Notes under the pieces: generated by a model | What the model was told of the DNA's origin: nothing | Databases searched by the model: none | The model's input: only the letters and a program-made list of their open reading frames with translations | Assembly: GCF_014196635.1 (NCBI RefSeq) | Contig: NZ_JACIEB010000004.1 | Span: 248,001-312,000 of the forward strand | From: Sphingobium fontiphilum | GTDB taxonomy: Bacteria; Pseudomonadota; Alphaproteobacteria; Sphingomonadales; Sphingomonadaceae | DNA length: 64,000 nucleotides | Direction: 5' to 3' | Made by a program: the position numbers and the translations under genes | Part shown: in pieces, positions 42,946 to 51,513 of the stretch | How the letters are laid out: every line of letters starts with the position of its first letter | Position numbering within the stretch: the first letter of the stretch is position 1

Positions 42946-43060
42946 CAATAGGGACAGGCTATCGCCTTGCAACATGTAACTGCCTGCCGGTTACAGGCGT
43001 GCGACGGGGCGCCGGGATTTTGGGCGCGGGGATTGGGAGCGCTGGAACCTTGGGGGTTGA

Positions 43061-44767
43061 ATGATTGTCGGTATTGACCTTGGCACCACCAACAGCGCGG
43101 TTGCGCTATGGCGGAACGATATGGCGCAACTGGTGCCCAATGCGCTCGGCGATGTCCTGACCCCCTCGGCCGTCAGCGTCGATGCGACCGGCCATGTGCT
43201 GGTGGGCCAGGCGGCGCGCGACCGGCAGGCGACCCATCCGCAGGACAGCGTGTCCAGCTTCAAACGCTATATGGGCACGCAGCGCACCGTGCGCCTCCAC
43301 AAGCGCGAATATTCGGCGGAGGATCTCTCGGCGCTGGTGCTCAAATCGCTGAAGGCCGATGTCGAGGCGTTCGCGGGCGAGGCGGTGACCGACGCGGTTA
43401 TCACCGTCCCCGCCTATTTCAACGACCGCCAGCGCAAGGCGACCCGGCGCGCGGGCGAACTGGCGGGTTTCAACGTCCGCCGCCTGATCAACGAGCCGAC
43501 CGCCGCCGCGCTCGCTTTTGGCGTCCACGACCGGCAGGATCGCGAGCCGTTCCTGGTGTTCGATCTGGGCGGCGGCACGTTCGACGTGTCGATTGTCGAA
43601 ATGTTCGACGGCATTATCGAGGTGCGCGCCTCGGCGGGCGACAATGTGCTGGGCGGCGACGATTTCAACCAGTGCCTGGTCGCGCTGGTGCGGCCGCAAT
43701 TGCAGCCGGCCGCCGCGCTGGAAGGCGTCGCCCCCGATGTGCTGGAGGCGCAGCTTCTGGCGGCGGCCGAACAGGCGCGCCGCCGTCTGACCGATGCGGC
43801 GCAGACCGATTTCGCGCTGGTGCTGAACGGCGTTCGGGTCAGCGCGCCCGTCGACGCCGCCGCGTTTGAAGCCGCCGCCGAACCGCTGATTGACCGGCTG
43901 CGCGAGCCGGTGCTGCGTTCGCTCCGCGACAGCCGCATCGCCGTCCAGTCGCTCAGCGAGATCGTGCTGGTCGGCGGCGCGACGCGGATGCCGGTCGTTC
44001 GCCGCGCCATCACCCGCATGTTCGGCCGCTTCCCCGACACCACCGTCCATCCCGACCATGCCGTGGCCTTGGGCGCGGCGGTGCAGGCGGGGCTGATCGA
44101 ACGCAACGCGGGTCTTGATGAAATCCGCCTGACCGATGTCTGCCCCTTTACCCTGGGCGTCGACACGTCCGAGCGCGACCGGGGCGGCCATTTTCGCCAT
44201 GGCCTGTTTTCGCCGATCATCGACCGCAACACCGCCATTCCCGTCAGCCGCGTCGCCAACTACACCACCATCGCCGACAATCAGAGCTTCATCGAATTCG
44301 GCATCTATCAGGGCGAAGCGCGCGAGGTCGTCTCCAATGTCCGCCTCGGCTCGATCAAGGTGCCGGTGCCGCCGCGCCCGGCGGGCCATGTGTCGGTCGA
44401 CTGCCGGTTCAGCTATGACAGTTCGGGCCTGCTGGAGGTTGACGTGACGGTCGGCGAAACCGGCGTCACCCGCAATCTCGTCATCCTCGACGAAAGCGAC
44501 GGCCCTTCGGACAAGGAGATCGCGGCGCGCCGGGCGGAACTGGCGAAACTGAAATTCCACCCGCGCGAAGAGGCGGAAAATGTCGCCCTGCTCGCCCGCG
44601 CCCGGCGCGCCTATGAAGCGCATATCGGCGATGATCGCGCCCGCATCGGCGCGATGATCACCGATTTCGAGGGCGCACTGGAAAGCCAGGACGGCCGCAT
44701 CATATCGCAGGCGCGGGTCGACCTGCGCGAAGGGCTGGACCTCATCGACCGGGACCGCTGGCTGTGA
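43061..44767 (+). CDS. hscC: HscC-type Hsp70 chaperone
   Basis: 568 residues, shorter than DnaK (about 640) but the length of HscC (Hsc62). The nucleotide-binding domain has VGIDLGTTNSAVALW, VPAYFNDRQRKATRRAGELAGF, NEPTAAALAFG, VFDLGGGTFDVSIVE and IVLVGGATRMPVVRRAI. The substrate-binding domain (about 370-490) has DVCPFTLGVDTSERDRGGHFRHGLFSPIIDRNTAIPVSR, an HscC-like form of DnaK's TPLSLGIET, and the helical lid is short. It overlaps the next gene by four bases; the product of that gene is a J-like membrane protein, so the two likely work together. Confidence 0.88.
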   Translation: MIVGIDLGTTNSAVALWRNDMAQLVPNALGDVLTPSAVSVDATGHVLVGQAARDRQATHPQDSVSSFKRYMGTQRTVRLHKREYSAEDLSALVLKSLKADVEAFAGEAVTDAVITVPAYFNDRQRKATRRAGELAGFNVRRLINEPTAAALAFGVHDRQDREPFLVFDLGGGTFDVSIVEMFDGIIEVRASAGDNVLGGDDFNQCLVALVRPQLQPAAALEGVAPDVLEAQLLAAAEQARRRLTDAAQTDFALVLNGVRVSAPVDAAAFEAAAEPLIDRLREPVLRSLRDSRIAVQSLSEIVLVGGATRMPVVRRAITRMFGRFPDTTVHPDHAVALGAAVQAGLIERNAGLDEIRLTDVCPFTLGVDTSERDRGGHFRHGLFSPIIDRNTAIPVSRVANYTTIADNQSFIEFGIYQGEAREVVSNVRLGSIKVPVPPRPAGHVSVDCRFSYDSSGLLEVDVTVGETGVTRNLVILDESDGPSDKEIAARRAELAKLKFHPREEAENVALLARARRAYEAHIGDDRARIGAMITDFEGALESQDGRIISQARVDLREGLDLIDRDRWL

Positions 44768-46521
44768 CGCCCACGGCCGCCTGGCGTCTGCTGGGCATTG
44801 ACCCCACGGCCGACGCCAGCGCCATCCGCCGGGCCTATGCCGCGCGGCTGCGCGCCATGGATGTCGACGCCGACCGCGACGGCTTCGCCGACCTGCGCGA
44901 CGCCCGCGACCTGGCGTTGCAACTGGCGGCCGAGGGGACGCTCGATCCGGAACCTGCCGATGAAGCCGCGCCCGCCGCGCCGGAGGGCGAGCAGGTCGCG
45001 ATTCCTGTGCCGCAGACGGGCTTTGGCTGGACCGGCGCGCTGGCGGGAACAGGCGATCCGGCGCTCAGCCTGTCGCCGCCCGACGGGGCGCTGCACCCGG
45101 CGGCGCTCGCGCCCGATGTTCGCCCCGCCGCCGATGCGCCCGGCGATGTCCTGCCGCTGCCCGATCCGGCCGATCTTCTGGCCTGCGCGGACAAGGCGGG
45201 CGGCTGGTATGTCGCCCGCCATGGCCTCGCCGCTGAAGAGGCGCGGGCGGACCGCGCGCTCCACGCCCTGCTCTTCCCGCGCGGGGAGGATGATGACCGC
45301 GAACAACTGATGACGGCGGAGGAGGAGGAACAGGCGCAGGCGGCGCTGGCCGCCGTCATCGCCGATGTGCGCGGCGGCGACATCGACCAGCAGGCGCGCG
45401 GCGAAATCTGGATCGCGGACATATTGGCGCATGGCTGGCCCCGGTCCGACCCGCTGCTGGCCCCCGCCGCCGACGCCTTTGGCTGGCGGGCGCGGGCGGG
45501 TCTGGTCGATACGCCCCCGGCTGTCGACTATGTCAACCAGCGCCTTGCCGCCCGCGATTTCCGCACCGCCGTCGAGCGCAAGGATCACCAATTGCACGGC
45601 GCGTGGAAGCAGCTTCGCAAACCCACCCGCACCGGCCAGTCGCGCGCGCTGTGGTGGGAGGGGCGCAAGATCGACGAGTTGCTCGGCATCATCCGCCGCG
45701 ACTATCCCGAACTGGAACAGCAACTCGACTGGCACCGCGTCGCCCTGTGGGACGCGCGCGGGCAAAAGCCGATCCGTTCCTATACCTGGATATTCATCGC
45801 CATCGTCGTCGTGCAGTTGCTGTCGGCCATCGGGCGGATGGCGGGGCCGTCCGGGGATGCGTCCTCACCCGCGTCACTGGCCGAAGCCGTCGACACGCCG
45901 CAGATGAAAGCCGACATTGGCGATGTGCTCGTCAAAAGTCTGGGCAGCGCCATGGCCTATGACGAATTTGCGCGCGACCATGGCGGGCTGCAACGGATAT
46001 TGTCCACAAACTGGCGGATGCAGGACAGCTCGGGCAATTTCACCGACAGCTACGCCAGGGTGATGGACCGGTTGCTGCGCGACCGTTATGTCCTGATGGC
46101 CCATGAACTGGGCGGCGACCATCTGCTCGCCCTGCAAAGGCTGCGGCTCAAAATCGGCCGGGCGCTGCGCAAGGATCAAAACTGGGCGGCCTGCAACGAT
46201 CTTTATCGCACCGGCCTGTTGCCCGATCCGGCCCTGCTGCCCGATGATCTTGCCGCGCTTCAGCGCCAGCAGATGGGCGCTTTGCTGCTGTCCGTCGACA
46301 CCGACCCCGCGCCGCAGAACCGCAAGGGCGGCACCTATAAAATCCCCGGCGCCATCGTGCAGGCGACGCTTGATGGATCGGGCCTGCCGCTCGACCGGGT
46401 GCAGGCGGTCTATCAGGGCGGCGGCGAACCGCGTGACGTGTGCCTCGTCGACACCGCCATGCTCGCCGCCATCCTCGACGCCGCGCCTGCCGTGCGCGGC
46501 CCGTTGATCGATAAGATCTGA
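44764..46521 (+). CDS. J-like protein lacking HPD, with one membrane segment; probable HscC partner
   Basis: 585 residues. The first 55 (TPTAAWRLLGIDPTADASAIRRAYAARLRAMDVDADRDGFADLRDARDLAL) follow the J-domain pattern of the E. coli HscC partners DjlB/DjlC, whose loop carries a degenerate HPE/RPE. Here the loop reads MDVD, so the Hsp70-stimulating HPD is absent. A Pro/Ala/Asp-rich linker, a helical region (about 150-330) and one membrane helix (about 341-361, WIFIAIVVVQLLSAIG) follow, then a C-terminal domain of about 220 residues that I do not recognise. GTG 44764 overlaps the hscC stop, giving translational coupling. Assignment as HscC partner is inference from coupling and pattern. Confidence 0.68.
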   Translation: MTPTAAWRLLGIDPTADASAIRRAYAARLRAMDVDADRDGFADLRDARDLALQLAAEGTLDPEPADEAAPAAPEGEQVAIPVPQTGFGWTGALAGTGDPALSLSPPDGALHPAALAPDVRPAADAPGDVLPLPDPADLLACADKAGGWYVARHGLAAEEARADRALHALLFPRGEDDDREQLMTAEEEEQAQAALAAVIADVRGGDIDQQARGEIWIADILAHGWPRSDPLLAPAADAFGWRARAGLVDTPPAVDYVNQRLAARDFRTAVERKDHQLHGAWKQLRKPTRTGQSRALWWEGRKIDELLGIIRRDYPELEQQLDWHRVALWDARGQKPIRSYTWIFIAIVVVQLLSAIGRMAGPSGDASSPASLAEAVDTPQMKADIGDVLVKSLGSAMAYDEFARDHGGLQRILSTNWRMQDSSGNFTDSYARVMDRLLRDRYVLMAHELGGDHLLALQRLRLKIGRALRKDQNWAACNDLYRTGLLPDPALLPDDLAALQRQQMGALLLSVDTDPAPQNRKGGTYKIPGAIVQATLDGSGLPLDRVQAVYQGGGEPRDVCLVDTAMLAAILDAAPAVRGPLIDKI

Positions 46522-46583
46522 TCGCGCTTCCGGCACGGCTTGCCGTCCCCGCCCATATCCCCTAAGGGCGTCCGCGCAAGATC

Positions 46584-46803
46584 GCGCCGGCGCCCCCGCG
46601 AGGGGGCCGCAAGAGGGAATGCGGTGCGGACGCCATGGCGCGTCCAAATCCGTGGCTGTCCCTGCAACTGTAAGCGGATAGCGCGATGCACGATGGGGCC
46701 TTTTCCGTTGAGGAGATCGCCCCGGCCACTGGACCTTCATGGTCTGGGAAGGCTGGTGCATCGCGTGGCGACCCGCAAGCCAGGAGACCTGCCGGCGCAG
46801 GTC
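46584..46803 (+). promoter_or_regulatory. Cobalamin (adenosylcobalamin) riboswitch of btuB
   Basis: The conserved core elements appear in order: AGGGAAT..GGTG (46613-46625), AATCC (46647-46651), the B12 box GCAACTGTAAGCGGA (46664-46678), GCCACTGG (46725-46732), GGGAAGGC (46746-46753) and ACCCGCAAGCCAGGAGACC (46771-46789). GCGCCGGC (46584-46591) pairs exactly with GCCGGCGC (46791-46798) as closing helix. GACCTGC (46786-46792) can instead pair with GCAGGTC (46797-46803). This competes with the closing helix and may be the switching element. The btuB start is 185 bases further on; no T-run terminator was seen, so control of translation or another route is likely. Confidence 0.93.
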
Positions 46804-46988
46804 GCTCTTGCCCCGGTTCAGGGATTGGCCGAGGCACGGTTCTCCGTCTGAGCGACGTTTGCGGCCGGGAGCCGCAACGCCATCGGGCGGTGGACGCTGT
46901 GCGTCCGTCCTTCGCCGCGACGGCGCCGCCCGCAAAGGCGGTTGGTCCCCGGTCCTCCCTCGCTCGGACGCCGAAGGACTGAAAAAGC

Positions 46989-48836
46989 ATGTTGAAAACC
47001 GCCCTATCGCTGGCCGCGCTCATCGCCGCCACGCCCGCGCTGGCACAGGATGACGACATCATCGTCACCGCCGCCGGCATCGCACAGCATCGTGACGAGG
47101 TCGGCCAGGCCATCACCGTCATCGACGCCGACACCATCCGCATTCGTCAGGACGTCACCGTGGTGGACCTGCTCGCCACCACGCCCGGCGTGCGCTGGAG
47201 CCGCAACGGCACCACCGGCGCTGTCACCGGCGTATCGTTGCGCGGCGCGGAAACGACGCAGACCCTCGTGCTGATCGACGGGGTGAAGGTCAACGACCCT
47301 AGCGGCATTGGCGACGGTTTCGACTTTGGCAATCTGCTGGTCGGCAATATCCACCGCATCGAAGTGCTGCGCGGCTCCAACTCGATCGTTCACGGCAGCC
47401 AGGCCATCGGCGGCGTCGTCAACGTGATGACGCAGACGCCGACCGACGGTTTCGCCGCCAACGCATCGGCCGAATATGGCTATAGCGACACATGGAATGC
47501 GAAGGCCGACATTTCCGGCGGCAAGGGCGCTGTCACCGGCGGCATCGGCGCGGCCTGGTTCTCGACCGACGGCATCTCCTCGGCCGCGCGCGCTTTCGGC
47601 GCGACCGAAAAGGACGGTTATGAAAATCTGACGCTCAACGGCCGGGCGAAAATCGCCTTCTCCGACGCGCTCAGCCTCGACCTGCGCGGCTATTATATCC
47701 ACGCCGACCTTGATTATGACAGCTTCTTCGGCGCGCCCGCCGACAGCGCGGACGTCAGCATCGCCGACCAATATATCGGCTATGCCGGCCTCAACCTCTC
47801 GCTGCTCGACGGCCGCTTCACCAGCCGCGCCGCCGTCACCTTCCTGCGCGCCACCCGCGACTATTATTTCGCGCGCGGCGGCGACCCGGATTATGGCTAT
47901 ACCGGTGAAAACTGGCGCTTCGAATATCAGGGCGTCTATGCCCCCGTCGACGCGGCCAAGCTGGTCTTCGGCTATGAACATGAACGGCCGGACTATGATT
48001 TCTTCGGCTTCGGCGATACGGCGGCGGCGAAGGCCAATCTCGACAGCGTCTACGCCCTCGCCATCGTCAAGCCGCTCGCGGGCCTGTCGCTGAGCGGCGG
48101 CGTGCGCCATGGCGACCACAGCCAGTTCGGCGGCGCGACGACGCTGGGCGCCAACGCCAATTACACGCCCAATGGCGGCGCGACCAACATCCGCCTGTCC
48201 TATGGCGAAGGATACAAGGCGCCCTCGCTCTACCAGCTATACGACAAATGGAGCGGCAATGCGGATTTGCAGCCCGAACGCTCGAAAAGCTATGACATCG
48301 GCCTCGACCAGTCGGCGCTGGGCGGCGCGGCGCAATTGTCGGTCACCTGGTTCCGCCGGGACACGCGCGACCAGATCAACTATGACAATGCGACCTTCAC
48401 CTATGGCAATATCGACCGCACAAGGGCGAAGGGCGTGGAAGCGACGCTCACCCTGCGCCCGGTCGACGCGCTGACGCTGACCGCCAGCTACAGCCATGTC
48501 GACGCGCGCGATCGCTCGGCGGGGTCGGCCAATCTTGGCAACCGCCTGGCCCGCCGCGCCGCCGATGCGGTCAGCGCCTCCGTCGATTATGAATGGGCGT
48601 TCGGCCTGTCGACCGGCGCGACGCTGACTATGGTCGGCGACAGTTACGACAATGCCGCCAACAGCCGCCGCCTCGATGGTTATGCGCTGGCCGGGGTGCG
48701 GGCGTCCTTCCCCGTCACCGACCATTGGGAAGTCTTCGGCCGCGTCGACAATCTCTTCGATGCCGATTACGTCACCGCCTATGGATATGGCACCTATGGC
48801 CGGTCGGCCTATGGCGGCGTGCGTGCCCGTTTCTGA
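46989..48836 (+). CDS. btuB: TonB-dependent vitamin B12 receptor
   Basis: BtuB brings cobalamin across the outer membrane using TonB energy. The 615-residue protein has a signal peptide (1-19, ending ALAQ), a TonB box just after it (DDIIVTAAG), a plug domain (VVDLLATTPGVRWSRNGTTGAVTGVSLRGAETTQTLVLIDGVKVND, RIEVLRGSNSIVHGSQAIGGVVNV) and a 22-strand barrel ending in an aromatic residue (GGVRARF). The cobalamin riboswitch directly upstream and the btuFCD genes downstream make the B12 substrate firm. AAGGA at 46974-46978 precedes ATG 46989. Confidence 0.95.
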   Translation: MLKTALSLAALIAATPALAQDDDIIVTAAGIAQHRDEVGQAITVIDADTIRIRQDVTVVDLLATTPGVRWSRNGTTGAVTGVSLRGAETTQTLVLIDGVKVNDPSGIGDGFDFGNLLVGNIHRIEVLRGSNSIVHGSQAIGGVVNVMTQTPTDGFAANASAEYGYSDTWNAKADISGGKGAVTGGIGAAWFSTDGISSAARAFGATEKDGYENLTLNGRAKIAFSDALSLDLRGYYIHADLDYDSFFGAPADSADVSIADQYIGYAGLNLSLLDGRFTSRAAVTFLRATRDYYFARGGDPDYGYTGENWRFEYQGVYAPVDAAKLVFGYEHERPDYDFFGFGDTAAAKANLDSVYALAIVKPLAGLSLSGGVRHGDHSQFGGATTLGANANYTPNGGATNIRLSYGEGYKAPSLYQLYDKWSGNADLQPERSKSYDIGLDQSALGGAAQLSVTWFRRDTRDQINYDNATFTYGNIDRTRAKGVEATLTLRPVDALTLTASYSHVDARDRSAGSANLGNRLARRAADAVSASVDYEWAFGLSTGATLTMVGDSYDNAANSRRLDGYALAGVRASFPVTDHWEVFGRVDNLFDADYVTAYGYGTYGRSAYGGVRARF

Positions 48837-48863
48837 TCGGGCACAGGCATGATCGCCGCGCGA

Positions 48864-49703
48864 TCAGCGTCCCGCGCGCTTTGCTGCGCGACGGGCGTTG
48901 ATCTGCGCGATCAGGCTGCGTGCGGCGGTCACATAGCTGGGGCCGCCGCACACCGTCCACGCCTGCGGCAGGCGCAGGCGCGGGATGGCGCGCAGCGCGG
49001 GGTGGTGCAGCATTTCAGTGCCCTGATCGACCACCTTGTCCGTGGCGCTTTCGACGATCAGCCAGTCGGGCCGCCGCGCCACCATCTCCTCCAGCGGCGT
49101 CTGCGCCAGCGCGGGCCTGCCCATGATCGCGGCGAGGTTGGTGAGGCCCGCCCGGCCCATCAGTTCATCGACCAGCGTGCCGGTGCCGGTCATATAGCCG
49201 CGCCGCTGATAATAGGCGGCGACGCCCGCCTTGCCCACGCGCGGCAGGCTGGCGAGGTCGCGCTCCATCGCCGCGATCATCGCCTCGCCCCGGTCGCGAT
49301 GGCCGATGGCGGCGGCCACGGCGCGAATCTGCTCGATGATCGCGCCCCAGCTTTCGGCATTGGCGACGCCCAATGTGCGCCAGTCCCCCCGCGGCGCGCC
49401 GACGATGCCGCCTGCGCCATCGGGAAAGCCGATGACGAGGTCGGGCTTCATCGCCAGCACCTGCTCGCCCGGCTTGCGGATGATGGCGAAACGGCGCGCC
49501 TTCGCCGCCCCGGCCGACAGGTCCGGGTCGCGCGCATTGGGGCTCAATGCCGCGATCTGCCCCGGATCGGCCAGCGCCATCAGATATTGGTCGGCGCACA
49601 GGTTGACCGACACGATCCGGCGCGGCGCACCCTTTGGCGCAGGCGCGGCGGCGATCAGGGGCAGGGCGGCCAGCGCCCATATCAAGCGTCGCATCATCAT
49701 CAT
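48864..49703 (-). CDS. btuF: Cobalamin-binding periplasmic protein BtuF-like
   Basis: 279 residues with a signal peptide after a run of methionines (MMMMRRLIWALAALPLIAAA). The mature protein is a class-III periplasmic binding protein: RRIVSVNLCADQYLMALADPGQIAALSPN at the start, MKPDLVIGFPDGAG, LASLPRVGK and WTVCGGPSYVTAARSLIAQI near the end. Four ATGs in a row (49703 to 49694) follow CAGGGTG; the first is annotated. It is convergent with btuB (27 bases) and divergent from btuCD (38 bases), so its gene points away from its own permease genes. Confidence 0.88.
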   Translation of the reverse strand: MMMMRRLIWALAALPLIAAAPAPKGAPRRIVSVNLCADQYLMALADPGQIAALSPNARDPDLSAGAAKARRFAIIRKPGEQVLAMKPDLVIGFPDGAGGIVGAPRGDWRTLGVANAESWGAIIEQIRAVAAAIGHRDRGEAMIAAMERDLASLPRVGKAGVAAYYQRRGYMTGTGTLVDELMGRAGLTNLAAIMGRPALAQTPLEEMVARRPDWLIVESATDKVVDQGTEMLHHPALRAIPRLRLPQAWTVCGGPSYVTAARSLIAQINARRAAKRAGR

Positions 49704-49741
49704 CACCCTGCCCTTAATGCCCGCAACGCGGGGCGCAAGCC

Positions 49742-50737
49742 ATGAGCCGCGCGCGCCACCGCCTGCTGATCCCAACGCTGTGCCTGCTGCTTGCGCTGGC
49801 GGCGATGGCGTCGCTGGCGCTGGGCGCGGTGCCGCTGTCGCCCGCGCGCGTCTGGGCCGCGCTGCTCGGGCATGGCGACAGGGTGGCCGCCGCCATCGTC
49901 ATCGACCTGCGCCTGCCGCGCCTGATCGTGGGCGCGATGGTCGGCGCGATGCTGGCGCTCTCTGGCGCGGCCCTGCAAGGCTATCTGCGCAATCCGCTCG
50001 CCGAACCATCGGTGCTGGGCGCGTCCAACGCCGCTGCGCTGGGCGCGGTCGCCGCGCTTTATTTCGGCCTGTCCGCCTGGCACCCCGCCGCGCTGCCCGC
50101 GCTCGCCATCCTGACCGCGCTGGTCGCGCTCGGCCTGCTCTTCCTGCTCGCGGGAGGGTCAGAAAGCCCGCTGACCCTCATCCTCGCCGGGATCGCCGTC
50201 GCCACCATGGCGGGGGCGGGGATCAGCCTGGCGCTCAACCTCTCGCCCAATCCCTTCGCTGCGATGGAGATCATGAGCTGGCTATTGGGGTCGGTCGAAA
50301 ATCGCAGCGTCACCCATATCCTGCTCGCCGCGCCCTGCATCCTCGTCGGCGCGGCGCTGCTGCTGGCGGACGGCCGCGCGCTCGACGCGCTGACCTTGGG
50401 CGAAGAGGGGGCGCAGGCGCTGGGCGTCGACCTCTCCCGCGCGCGACTGCTGCTGTTGCTCGGCGTCGCCATCGGAGTCGGCGGCGCGGTGGCGGTGTCG
50501 GGGGCCATTGGTTTTGTCGGCCTGATCGTGCCGCACCTCGTCCGTCCCTTTACCGACCGTTCGCCCTCCGCCGTCCTGCTCCCCTCGCTGATCGGCGGCG
50601 CGGCGCTGCTCACCTGCGCCGATATCGGCGTGCGGCTGATCCCCACCACCAGCGAACTGAAACTGGGCGTGGTCACCGCGCTGCTCGGCGTGCCGGTGTT
50701 CCTCGTCCACCTGATGCGGGAGCGGCGGCTATGGTGA
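49742..50737 (+). CDS. btuC: Cobalamin ABC transporter permease BtuC-like (FecCD family)
   Basis: 331 residues with about ten membrane helices, the FecCD/BtuC size. Conserved stretches are LRLPRLIVGAMVGAMLALSGAALQGYLRNPLAEPSVLGAS, the family's R.PR.l.a...Ga.La.sG...Q...rNPLa.P..lG.s, and IGFVGLIVPHLVRPF..D...LLP.SLI. Substrate B12 is taken from the neighbours. btuD overlaps it by seven bases, so the two subunits are translationally coupled. Confidence 0.92.
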   Translation: MSRARHRLLIPTLCLLLALAAMASLALGAVPLSPARVWAALLGHGDRVAAAIVIDLRLPRLIVGAMVGAMLALSGAALQGYLRNPLAEPSVLGASNAAALGAVAALYFGLSAWHPAALPALAILTALVALGLLFLLAGGSESPLTLILAGIAVATMAGAGISLALNLSPNPFAAMEIMSWLLGSVENRSVTHILLAAPCILVGAALLLADGRALDALTLGEEGAQALGVDLSRARLLLLLGVAIGVGGAVAVSGAIGFVGLIVPHLVRPFTDRSPSAVLLPSLIGGAALLTCADIGVRLIPTTSELKLGVVTALLGVPVFLVHLMRERRLW

Positions 50738-51513
50738 CCATCGCCTGCCATGGCCTGTCGGTGCGGCTCGGCCGTCATCCCGCCCTGTCGGGGGTCGACC
50801 TGTCGCTCGCGCCGGGCCAGCTTGTCGGCATCATCGGCCCCAACGGCGCGGGCAAATCAACGCTGATCCGCGCGCTGCTGGGGTTGGCACGCGCCGACTC
50901 GGGGCAGGTGCGCATCGACGGCCAGCCGCTGGCGCAGCTTGACCGCCGCGCCATCGCCCGCCGCATCGCCTATCTGCCGCAGGGGCAGGTGCTGCACTGG
51001 CCGCTGTCGGTCGAACGGCTGGTGGCGCTTGGCCGCCTGCCGCACCTTGGCCCCTATTCGCGCCTGTCGGTGGAGGACGCCGCCATCGTCGAACAGGCGA
51101 TGGCGCGCGCCGATGTGCTGCCCCTGCGCGACCGGATCGCCACCGAACTGTCGGGCGGTGAACGCGCCCGCGTCATGCTCGCCCGTGCGCTGGCGGTGGG
51201 CGCGCCCGCGCTGATCGTCGATGAACCGCTGGCCGCGCTGGACCCCGGCCATCAGATCGACGTGATGGCGCTGCTCGCGGCGCAGGCGCATGGCGGCGCG
51301 CTGGTCGTCGCGGTGCTGCACGATCTCGCCATGGCGGCGCGCCGGTGCGACCGGCTGCTGCTGCTGGATCAGGGGCGATTGATCGCGGACGGCCCGCCGA
51401 TGGCGGTGCTGACCGCCGACCGGCTCGCCGCTGTCTATGGCGTCACCGCCCGCATCGAACAGGGGGAGGGCGGCCCCCTCATCCTGCCGACCGGGCGGGT
51501 AAAGTCGCCCTAG
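50731..51513 (+). CDS. btuD: Cobalamin ABC transporter ATP-binding protein BtuD-like
   Basis: 260 residues with Walker A GPNGAGKST, the signature LSGGERARVMLARAL, Walker B ALIVDEPLAALDP and the H-loop VLHDLAMAARRCDRL, as in the FepC/BtuD group. ATG 50731 overlaps the btuC stop. Its stop overlaps the convergent lipoprotein gene by four bases, leaving no room for a terminator between them. Confidence 0.92.
   Translation: MVTIACHGLSVRLGRHPALSGVDLSLAPGQLVGIIGPNGAGKSTLIRALLGLARADSGQVRIDGQPLAQLDRRAIARRIAYLPQGQVLHWPLSVERLVALGRLPHLGPYSRLSVEDAAIVEQAMARADVLPLRDRIATELSGGERARVMLARALAVGAPALIVDEPLAALDPGHQIDVMALLAAQAHGGALVVAVLHDLAMAARRCDRLLLLDQGRLIADGPPMAVLTADRLAAVYGVTARIEQGEGGPLILPTGRVKSP

Noticed and set aside
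46540-46982. Several reading frames in the btuB leader
   Set aside because: They overlap the cobalamin riboswitch and its downstream leader; none has a domain.
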